From: Ignavibacteria bacterium
GTDB taxonomy: Bacteria > Bacteroidota > Ignavibacteria > Kapaibacteriales > UBA2268
Assembly: GCA_026417135.1 (NCBI GenBank)
Contig: JAOADV010000003.1
Coordinates: 152,288 to 216,287 of the forward strand
Direction: 5' to 3'
Length of the DNA: 64,000 nt
Part shown: in pieces, positions 57,207-64,000 of the stretch
How positions within the stretch are numbered: position 1 is the stretch's first letter
How the letters are laid out: each line of letters opens with the position of its first letter
The notes under the pieces: model-generated
Told to the model about the DNA's origin: nothing
Seen by the model: the letters and a program-made list of their open reading frames with translations, nothing else
Database searches by the model: none
Position numbers and translations under genes: made by a program

Positions 57207-58229
57207 ATGAAAAAAAAGGAATACAAATACGAAGAACTAACCCCGAGGCAAAAGGCTGCTATTTTACTTATGTCGCTCGATGTCGATTCAGCCGCAAAAG
57301 TTTTCAAACAGTTGAACCTCGACGAAGTTGAACAAATTGCCTTGGAAATAACAAATCTGCAAGACCTACCTGCTCAAATTGTAGATAAAGTTCTCGAAGA
57401 ATTCTACCATCTAATGACAGCACAAAGCTTTATGCTCGAAGGTGGTCTTGAATATGCACAAGCCTTGTTAGAAAAGAGTTATGGCTACGAAAGGGCCAAG
57501 GAAATTGTAGAAAAAATTAGAGTGCTTACATCGGTTCGTGGTTTTAGTATGCTGAAAAAAGCCGACCCACAACAGCTTGCAAACTTTTTAACCAAAGAAC
57601 ATCCTCAAACCATTGCACTTATACTTTCACATCTGCCACCAGACCAAGTAGCCGAGGTATTAGCTGAATTTAACGAGCAACTGAGGGTCGAAACAATCCT
57701 TCGCATTGCAAAGCTTGGAAAAGTTTCTCCACAATTACTTCAAGAGATTGAGCACGTCGTTGACGAAATTGCAGAACAAACACTTTCGCAAAACCTTGCA
57801 ACTGCTGGTGGTGCTCAACTTGTAGCAAATATTCTAAACAAAAGTAATACGACTATTGCCAAATCTATGCTTGAACATATAGAAGAAAAAGATTATGGTT
57901 TAGCCCTTGAAATAAAACGCTTGATGTTCCTATTCGAAGATATTGTAACGCTCGACGATAGGAGTATTCAAAGAATTCTTCGCGAAGTAGATAAGCGAGA
58001 CCTTGCACTTTCGCTAAAAGTTGCCGACGAAAAGGTCAAACAAAAGATTTTCAAAAATATGAGCGAGCGTGCCGCTGCTGTTGTTAAAGAAGAGCTTGAA
58101 TTTATGGGACCGGTAAAACTGCGTGAAGTAGAAGCAGCACAAATGAGAATCGTCGATATTATTAAACGATTAGAAGAGCAAGAAGAAATAGTAATTGGTG
58201 GACGAGGTCGCGAAGATATTTTCGTTTAA
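57207..58229 (+). CDS. fliG: Flagellar motor switch protein FliG
   Basis: Rotor protein that binds FliF, FliM and the MotA loop. The 340-residue sequence shows the N-terminal domain (ELTPRQKAAILLMSLDVDSAAKVFKQL), middle domain EHPQTIALILSHLPPDQVAEVLAEF (EHPQ motif) and the C-terminal torque domain (FEDIVTLDDRSIQRILREVDKRDLALSLK, with charged residues facing the stator, then MSERAA). ATG start. Confidence 0.97.
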   Translation: MKKKEYKYEELTPRQKAAILLMSLDVDSAAKVFKQLNLDEVEQIALEITNLQDLPAQIVDKVLEEFYHLMTAQSFMLEGGLEYAQALLEKSYGYERAKEIVEKIRVLTSVRGFSMLKKADPQQLANFLTKEHPQTIALILSHLPPDQVAEVLAEFNEQLRVETILRIAKLGKVSPQLLQEIEHVVDEIAEQTLSQNLATAGGAQLVANILNKSNTTIAKSMLEHIEEKDYGLALEIKRLMFLFEDIVTLDDRSIQRILREVDKRDLALSLKVADEKVKQKIFKNMSERAAAVVKEELEFMGPVKLREVEAAQMRIVDIIKRLEEQEEIVIGGRGREDIFV

Positions 58230-58240
58230 AAATTTGATAT

Positions 58241-59098
58241 ATGCAAACGATTAAACTAAAACTCCAAAAAAAAAATCGGAGTAATACAAATACAGAAAAC
58301 AAAACCGTTAGTTTTGTTATAAAAGAAATTGTCCCCGAACTCCAACAATACCAATTTGAAGAATTTGAAAAAAGTGGAAAAAATAACCACCTAAATCCTT
58401 TCCTCCAAAACATACTATTCAATGACTTTAACAAAGAGGGGCAACAACACAAAAAGAAATTGCAAAGGCCAGTTTTTTCAATTTTTTTCGGAATTCAAAA
58501 TCTAAACAAACCGATTGAAATAGATTTATCAAAAGTCAACCAAATAAATTTAACCGCAGAAGAAATTCAAAACCAAGTCCAAAGTGCTTACGAAGAGGGC
58601 TTCAACGATGGAAAGCAAACAACCCAAATGTCGTTAACAGAAGAAATAAACAAACTCGAAAATTACGCCCGACGTATCGATGAAATTGTCGAAGAACTAT
58701 CCACAGAATATTCAAAAGCTCTCAAAGAATTGGCTAATTTAGTCGTTCCAGTTTCAATCCATATTGCAAAACATATTTTGCAAGTGGAAGTACATTTGCG
58801 TCCAGAGTTAGTTGAAACACAAGTTCGAAAAGCATTACAAATTTTGGACAACGAAAAAGTCCTTCAAATTCGGCTAAATTCGGAAGATATCGAGATCTTA
58901 AAAAAAATAAAAAGCAAATTGATAGACGAAAGTCGAACCCTTCACGGAGCTGAAATTGTTGCCGACCCAACGATTGAAAGAGGCGGTTGCATAGTTGAAT
59001 CTTCAATTGGTAAAATCGATGCAACCTTTCAATCGCAGCTCGAAAAAATTGGCAAAATCTTATCAAACATTTCTTTATTAGATTTTAAGCAAGAATGA
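58241..59098 (+). CDS. fliH: Flagellar assembly protein FliH
   Basis: Regulates the export ATPase FliI and brings it to the export gate. The 285-residue protein has a long, poorly conserved, Gln/Asn/Lys-rich N-terminus, then a helical stretch with QSAYEEGFNDGKQTT and a C-terminal FliH domain (LVVPVSIHIAKHILQVEVHLRPELV, RGGCIVESSIGKIDATFQSQLEKI). The gene order before fliI and the 4-nt overlap (ATGA) support the call. Confidence 0.86.
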   Translation: MQTIKLKLQKKNRSNTNTENKTVSFVIKEIVPELQQYQFEEFEKSGKNNHLNPFLQNILFNDFNKEGQQHKKKLQRPVFSIFFGIQNLNKPIEIDLSKVNQINLTAEEIQNQVQSAYEEGFNDGKQTTQMSLTEEINKLENYARRIDEIVEELSTEYSKALKELANLVVPVSIHIAKHILQVEVHLRPELVETQVRKALQILDNEKVLQIRLNSEDIEILKKIKSKLIDESRTLHGAEIVADPTIERGGCIVESSIGKIDATFQSQLEKIGKILSNISLLDFKQE

Positions 59099-60420
59099 AC
59101 GAACTAATTCAAATCGAACGAAAAATTATAAGCGAAATAGATAAAATCGATCCAATTGTCATTTCTGGAAGGGTTTCGAAGGTCATAGGTTTTGTTATAG
59201 AAAGCGAAGGACCCAAAGCAAAAATCGGCGAGGTCTGCTACCTTTATAATAGAAATGGGAAGCTAGTAAGTAGGTCCGAAATCGTTGGCTTTCGTAACCA
59301 TCAAATTCTTTCTATGATTTTGGGAGATTTAACTGAAATTGAACCTGGGACAAATATTGTTGCATCTGGCGAAACCCTTAAAATTAAAGTTGGAGATGCA
59401 CTTTTAGGTCGAGTTTTAAATGGACTTGGTGAACCGATAGACGGAAAAGGACCGATTCATTCGTCGGAATTACGTTCGATATATTCTCCCCCACCAAATC
59501 CATTAAAACGGCAACGAATCGTGCAACCAGTTGCCACTGGAATCAAAGCTATAGACAGCTTGCTCACTCTTGGTAAGGGCCAAAGAGTTGGCATTTTTTC
59601 GGGCTCTGGGATTGGGAAATCCACCCTACTCGGAATGATAGCACGAAAAACGAGCGCCGATATTAATATTATTGCACTAATAGGCGAAAGAGGACGCGAA
59701 GTCCGTGAATTTTTAGAAAAAGACCTTGGCAGCGAAGGTCTAAACCGCTCTGTTGTAGTTGTAGCAACAAGCGACCAACCTTCACTTGTTCGTGTAAAGG
59801 CAGCACTTGTAGCTACTACAATTGCTGAGTATTTCAGAGACAAAGGATTGGACGTTATGTTGATGATGGATTCATCGACACGGCTTGCAATGGCTCAGCG
59901 AGAGATAGGATTGACTATTGGAGAGCCACCAACTACAAAAGGTTATACACCAAGCGTTTTCTCTCTTTTGCAAAAAGTAATGGAACGAGCAGGAACAAGT
60001 GTAGTTGGTTCGATTACAGGCTTGTACACCGTTTTGGTCGAAGGCGACGACTTAAATGAACCAGTCTCGGACACTGTTCGCGGAATACTCGATGGACATA
60101 TTGTCCTTTCCCGTAAACTTGCCTCAATAGGACATTATCCAGCAATTGACGTTCTCGATAGCATCAGTAGAGTAATGAACGATATTATCACCCCCGAACA
60201 CAAAAAAGCAGTTAAAATAGCTTTAGAACTTTTAGCAACTTACCGTAATTCAGAAGATCTAATCAACGTTGGTGCATACCAAAGGGGCACAAATCTAAAA
60301 ATTGACAAAGCAATTGCAATGCACGATACGTTGAGCTCTTTTCTCAAACAAGATATCGACGAAACACATTCATTTGAAAATACAATTCGTAATCTTATCG
60401 AAATAACTTCGAAAGCGTAG
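59095..60420 (+). CDS. fliI: Flagellum-specific ATP synthase FliI
   Basis: Hexameric ATPase of the flagellar type III export apparatus. The 441-residue length is standard. Walker A reads GIFSGSGIGKSTLLG (about 163-177), Walker B DVMLMMDSSTRLAMAQREIGL, with family motifs VATSDQPSLVR and GEPPTTKGYTPSVF. The start overlaps the fliH stop and fliJ follows after 1 nt, a tightly coupled export module. Confidence 0.97.
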   Translation: MNELIQIERKIISEIDKIDPIVISGRVSKVIGFVIESEGPKAKIGEVCYLYNRNGKLVSRSEIVGFRNHQILSMILGDLTEIEPGTNIVASGETLKIKVGDALLGRVLNGLGEPIDGKGPIHSSELRSIYSPPPNPLKRQRIVQPVATGIKAIDSLLTLGKGQRVGIFSGSGIGKSTLLGMIARKTSADINIIALIGERGREVREFLEKDLGSEGLNRSVVVVATSDQPSLVRVKAALVATTIAEYFRDKGLDVMLMMDSSTRLAMAQREIGLTIGEPPTTKGYTPSVFSLLQKVMERAGTSVVGSITGLYTVLVEGDDLNEPVSDTVRGILDGHIVLSRKLASIGHYPAIDVLDSISRVMNDIITPEHKKAVKIALELLATYRNSEDLINVGAYQRGTNLKIDKAIAMHDTLSSFLKQDIDETHSFENTIRNLIEITSKA

Positions 60421-60421
60421 G

Positions 60422-60871
60422 ATGGCAAAAAAATTTATATTTAGGCTCGAAAGTTTACTGAACCTTAAATCTTTTAAAGTCAAAGAAATCGAAGAGGCTA
60501 TTCAAAGAGTCTTATATTTTCGTTACCAAACAGAAGAGGAAATTGCAGAAAACGAAGAGTATCTTGCCTCGCTAAACAATAGCAAAAATGGACTATTTCG
60601 AGCTTTCGATATACAAGTTCAAAATAACCATAAAGATTTTGTTAAAAATGAAATTATCAAGTTACGACAGCAATTAGACAGAATAAACGAAATCGAACAA
60701 ATTTTGCGAAATAGGCTTTCCGAAGCGAAAAAAGAGGAAAAAATCCTTGAAAAAATCAAAGAAAAGAAATTCATAGAACACCAAATCGAGCAAAACAGAG
60801 AAGAAACAAAACTATTAGACGAAATTTCGATAAACAAAGAAATCAGAAAATCCCATTCGGATAAGAAATGA
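60422..60871 (+). CDS. fliJ: Flagellar export protein FliJ
   Basis: Coiled-coil stalk and chaperone-escort protein that works with FliI. The 149-residue sequence is almost entirely helical and charged, opening FIFRLESLLNLKSFKVKEIEEAIQRVLYF, as in FliJ. Sequence alone is weakly diagnostic; position between fliI and the MotE-like gene decides the call. Its stop overlaps the next start by 4 nt. Confidence 0.88.
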   Translation: MAKKFIFRLESLLNLKSFKVKEIEEAIQRVLYFRYQTEEEIAENEEYLASLNNSKNGLFRAFDIQVQNNHKDFVKNEIIKLRQQLDRINEIEQILRNRLSEAKKEEKILEKIKEKKFIEHQIEQNREETKLLDEISINKEIRKSHSDKK

Positions 60872-61572
60872 ACACTAAGCAAATTCTCACGATTGTATTA
60901 ATTGTTTTTCTCTCGTTTGTTTCGATTTTTCTTATCATATTAGGACTATACAAGCTTGCCCCAAGTTTTTTTGGAATTGAAACAACTACCGAGAAACAAG
61001 AAACAAAATCCGAGTCGGAAACTGAAAGATTTGAAAGCGAACCCAAAGTTGTTCTATCCAAAAAAGAATTCGACGAATGGATGCAGAAATCCTTTAATTC
61101 GCAAGCTATTGCCACAGAAAATCTTTTTCTTACAAATTATACAAAATATTTGCTTGATTCAATTGGAAAGGCAAACGCACAAATTGAAAATTATCGAAGT
61201 AAAAATGTTGCCCTAATTGATTCACTTACAATAATATCGAAGGAATTGTCCAAAAAAAATAAGCAAATATTGGAATTGACCAACCAACTTCAACTTCAAG
61301 AAAAGCAAATACAAAAATTTTCCCTGCAACTTGGCACCGATTTGCAAGGCAGCGGAACTTTAAGCGATTCGGCAAGAAGGGCAATTTTTTCTACATATGC
61401 AAAAATTTACGAAAATGCCGACCCGAAAGAAGTAGCAAAAATTATCGAATTAATCGACGAAAAAACTGCATTTGAAATTCTAAAATCTATGTCAAAAAGA
61501 AAAGCTGGCAAGGTTATTGATGCTTTAAAACCTGAGCGAAGCGCAAGAATACTTCAGGCTTCGTTCGAATAA
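60868..61572 (+). CDS. MotE-like flagellar protein (MgtE-N fold)
   Basis: Related to MotE, a periplasmic stator-associated chaperone in some bacteria. The 234-residue protein has an N-terminal membrane helix (ILTIVLIVFLSFVSIFLIILGLY), a long coiled coil (YRSKNVALIDSLTIISKELSKKNKQILEL) and a C-terminal MgtE-N-like helical domain (DPKEVAKIIELIDEKTAFEILKSMSKRKAGKVIDAL). The family sits between fliJ and fliK in many flagellar operons, as here. Its 4-nt overlap with fliJ suggests coupled translation. Confidence 0.82.
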   Translation: MNTKQILTIVLIVFLSFVSIFLIILGLYKLAPSFFGIETTTEKQETKSESETERFESEPKVVLSKKEFDEWMQKSFNSQAIATENLFLTNYTKYLLDSIGKANAQIENYRSKNVALIDSLTIISKELSKKNKQILELTNQLQLQEKQIQKFSLQLGTDLQGSGTLSDSARRAIFSTYAKIYENADPKEVAKIIELIDEKTAFEILKSMSKRKAGKVIDALKPERSARILQASFE

Positions 61573-61605
61573 ACAAATAAGTTCTTTAAAATATTTAAGA
61601 TAGGC

Positions 61606-61623
61606 AGGATGCCCAATATGATT
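61606..61623 (+). promoter_or_regulatory. RBS region of the fliK-like gene with a small stem
   Basis: GGC-AGGAT-GCC (61603-61613) could form a 3-bp stem around the first ATG (61609). If the second ATG (61618) is used, AGGA at 61606-61609 sits 8 nt upstream at normal spacing. The stem is too short to be sure it matters. Confidence 0.2.
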
Positions 61624-64000
61624 GTAGGGATACAAAAAAGCGAATATAACAAAATTCAACACACACCTTGTTCAAATACAAACAACGAAGATATTATTGA
61701 ACATATTAATTCTATAAATTCTACCGAGTTCATTGATTTACTCCTGAATGTTATTAAAAATCAAAAACAGAGATACCAGGAGGCTGAGGTCAAAGCTCAA
61801 AAGGTTACGAAATGCCCAATTTTCGAAATTTCATTTATCCGTGATACTGACTTCTTTCAAGTGCATACTCAAAACTTAAACATAATTGGTGAACATATAC
61901 ATAATTTCGAAGAGGGTTCTTCTTTAAATCAAAGTCTTATCTTACCAAAGGCTTCTTATGATAAAACAACACAAATTTCCCAAAAAGAAAATAGCAATAC
62001 GGGAATAGTCGAGATAAAAGAAAGTTTTACAAACCAAACCAAAGAACTTAAAACAAATCCCAAAAAAAATTATCCTTACGATGAGGTAATTGAAAACACT
62101 ATTACTAATTCCACAGACATTACAAAAATAATCTTCCCTCAAAAAGAACAAAATAATAGATTCAAACAAACAAATTCAGAACCAAATATAACAAATGCTT
62201 ATGATGAAATTAGACCGCCAAAGCCAAAAGATAGATATTTCTTAGGTTTCAAAAAAACGCAACAAATTCCATCTTATTCAAGCAAATTTCTAACGAGTTT
62301 AGTTAATAACACTATTAATAAGGAAGATTTAAATACACTTTCTAACAAACCAAACAATTCCTACAATATTAAGACCTTAGAAACAAATGAAATGCGGGGT
62401 ATTTTAACATATGAAATTAACAACTCAAACAGAGATACAAACTCGAAAATTTCTCAAGAAACTTATAGCTCTGGCACGGAGAACCATTTGATATTAACTA
62501 ATTTCCGTCGAGAAACAACTTTGAATAACGCTAATCAAATTCCATTAAAAACCCACGAAACAAATTACATAGAAAACGTTCAAAAAGTTGGAAAACAATT
62601 AATTGCTAGTAATGTCCAAAAATTTATTCCTATTTCCGAAGAAGAAACTTACACTATACCTAACTCCAAAGCCAAATCAAGCATTAATACAATTACCAAG
62701 AATAGTGAAATCCGAAACCTTAATCTTGAAATTTTATCAAAAAATAATCCAATTACAAATGAAGAAATAAAAAATTTGAATAAACAACAAGCAGAATTTC
62801 AAACCATAATTGCTGAACAAGCCGAACAGAAGAGTAAATCGAAAAAATTAAATGCAGATTTAAACAAATCGAGCACCCCTTACAATCTTGTAAAAGCCTC
62901 GTACTCTTTGGATAATTTCTCAATTCAGAAAAATCTCCAATCCTCCTCCAATTTGAACCTTAACTCAAAAATTGCCGAATTATCCAATCAATGCACAAAA
63001 ATTAATTTAAACGAATTTATTCAAAACGTAATAGATGAACGAAAAAACTATAATGCAAACGCCGAAAAGCTGCTTAATAATAAAAAATATAACAATACTT
63101 TTAATATAAATACTTTAAAAACTACTGATGAATTAAATATTTCAAAACTTTTAGGATTTCTATCATCTTATACTACTAATAAAGAACTCTACCTAAAAGA
63201 CATAAAGCAAATTCAGTTCCAAAGTCAAGAAACAAATTATTTAGAAAATACTCAAAAAGTTGGAAAACAATTAATTGCTAGTAATGTCCAAAAATTTACT
63301 CCTATTTCCGAAGAAGAAACTTACACTATACCTAACTCCAAAGCCAAATCAAGCATTAATACAATTACCAAGAATAGTGAAATCCGAAACCTTAATCTTG
63401 AAATTTTATCAAAAAATAATCCAATTACAAATGAAGAAATAAAAAATTTGAATAAACAACAAGCAGAATTTCAAACCATAATTGCTGAACAAACCGAACA
63501 GAAGAGTAAATCGAAAAAATTAAATGCAGATTTAAACAAATCGAGCACCCCTTACAATCTTGTAAAAGCCTCGTACTCTTTGGATAATTTCTCAATTCAG
63601 AAAAATCTCCAATCCTCCTCCAATTTGAACCTTAACTCAAAAATTGCCGAATTATCCAATCAATGCACAAAAATTAATTTAAACGAATTTATTCAAAACG
63701 TAATAGATGAACGAAAAAACTATAATGCAAATGCCGAAAAGCTGCTTAATAATAAAAAATATAACAATACTTTTAATATAAATACTTTAAAAACTACTGA
63801 TGAATTAAATATTTCAAAACTTTTAGGATTTCTATCATCTTATACTACTAATAAAGAACTCTACCTAAAAGACATAAAGCAAATTCAGTTCCAAAGTCAA
63901 GAAACAAATTATTTAGAAAATACTCAAAAAGTTGGAAAACAATTAATTGCTAGTAATGTCCAAAAATTTATTCCTATTTCCGAAGAAGAAACTTACACTA
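61609..64000 (+). CDS. fliK: Probable flagellar hook-length control protein FliK, 3' part outside window
   Basis: An open frame from ATG 61609 (or ATG 61618) to the right edge, about 797 codons without a stop; the track omits it because it is cut. It is very rich in Asn, Lys, Thr, Ser, Gln, Glu and Ile with no signal peptide or membrane helix, as expected of the disordered N-terminal ruler of FliK. The fliJ-motE-fliK order is common. The conserved FliK C-terminal switch domain would be beyond the window, so the name rests on position and composition. From 62557 the frame enters a 224-residue tandem repeat. An Asn-rich exported or adhesin-like protein is the main alternative. Confidence 0.68.
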   Translation, partial: MPNMIVGIQKSEYNKIQHTPCSNTNNEDIIEHINSINSTEFIDLLLNVIKNQKQRYQEAEVKAQKVTKCPIFEISFIRDTDFFQVHTQNLNIIGEHIHNFEEGSSLNQSLILPKASYDKTTQISQKENSNTGIVEIKESFTNQTKELKTNPKKNYPYDEVIENTITNSTDITKIIFPQKEQNNRFKQTNSEPNITNAYDEIRPPKPKDRYFLGFKKTQQIPSYSSKFLTSLVNNTINKEDLNTLSNKPNNSYNIKTLETNEMRGILTYEINNSNRDTNSKISQETYSSGTENHLILTNFRRETTLNNANQIPLKTHETNYIENVQKVGKQLIASNVQKFIPISEEETYTIPNSKAKSSINTITKNSEIRNLNLEILSKNNPITNEEIKNLNKQQAEFQTIIAEQAEQKSKSKKLNADLNKSSTPYNLVKASYSLDNFSIQKNLQSSSNLNLNSKIAELSNQCTKINLNEFIQNVIDERKNYNANAEKLLNNKKYNNTFNINTLKTTDELNISKLLGFLSSYTTNKELYLKDIKQIQFQSQETNYLENTQKVGKQLIASNVQKFTPISEEETYTIPNSKAKSSINTITKNSEIRNLNLEILSKNNPITNEEIKNLNKQQAEFQTIIAEQTEQKSKSKKLNADLNKSSTPYNLVKASYSLDNFSIQKNLQSSSNLNLNSKIAELSNQCTKINLNEFIQNVIDERKNYNANAEKLLNNKKYNNTFNINTLKTTDELNISKLLGFLSSYTTNKELYLKDIKQIQFQSQETNYLENTQKVGKQLIASNVQKFIPISEEETYT
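62557..64000 (+). repeat. 672-bp in-frame tandem repeat inside the fliK-like gene
   Basis: Copy 1 spans 62557-63228, copy 2 63229-63900, and copy 3 starts at 63901 and runs off the edge after 100 bp. The period is exactly 672 bp (224 codons). By eye, copies 1 and 2 differ at only about 8 positions, five of them in the first 24 bases. Copy 3 starts like copy 2, but carries copy 1's Ile codon at the site where copy 2 has Thr, a mosaic that suggests unequal crossing over or gene conversion. The repeat keeps frame throughout. Confidence 0.97.

Noticed and set aside
62557-64000. CRISPR-like or transposon explanation of the tandem repeat
   Set aside because: The unit is 672 bp, directly adjacent without spacers, in frame and without terminal inverted repeats.

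Overview
The window is a gene-dense, AT-rich chromosomal segment of a flagellated Gram-negative bacterium of the Bacteroidota/Chlorobiota/Ignavibacteriota (FCB) group. Three things point there. Two very large secreted proteins end in the Ig-like C-terminal domain used as a type IX secretion (Por/T9SS) sorting signal. Several leaders carry the Bacteroidetes-type -33/-7 promoter (TTTG, about 19 nt, TAnnTTTG) instead of an E. coli -35/-10. Marker genes such as DUF4159 and DUF4175 are typical of that group. The presence of flagella argues against the core Bacteroidia and for an Ignavibacteria/Kapabacteria-like lineage, but the exact placement is inference.

Layout. 1-9989: tilS (cut by the left edge), a BNR-repeat T9SS-type secreted protein, nadD, a HAD hydrolase, uvrC, and a NUDIX-parA-parB cluster. 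10185-17414: proS, a CAU tRNA that is probably tRNA-Ile2 (the TilS substrate), a small outer-membrane-like protein, cstA, hpnE, pgsA and ftsY. 17415-30223: a hairpin-rich spacer, an orphan sensor histidine kinase, secD-secF, a second large secreted protein with a TIM-barrel-like region, purA-menG, hslO (convergent), rsmG and a DUF4159 gene. 30231-38453: a DUF4175 membrane/coiled-coil protein, the classic truB-ribF-rpsO-pnp run, tRNA-Glu and a cupin. 38503-44727: ackA-pta and mutS-amidase on the minus strand. 44860-49897: rpmB, then a TPR lipoprotein, motA, motB and a response regulator with a degenerate HD-GYP domain. 50271-53600: a dihydroorotate-dehydrogenase-like protein, a polyprenyl diphosphate synthase and two small membrane proteins.

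53827-64000 is a flagellar basal-body/export operon: flgB, flgC, an unrecognised small gene, fliE, fliF, fliG, fliH, fliI, fliJ, a MotE-like gene, and a probable fliK that runs off the right edge. A -24/-12 (sigma-54-like) element lies just upstream of flgB. The ORF track misses both edge genes, tilS and the fliK-like gene.

The most striking feature is inside the fliK-like gene: a 672-bp (224-codon) in-frame tandem repeat, two complete copies plus the start of a third, nearly identical at the DNA level. FliK is the hook-length ruler in other bacteria, so copy-number change here could alter hook length. No CRISPR array, insertion sequence or prophage was seen.
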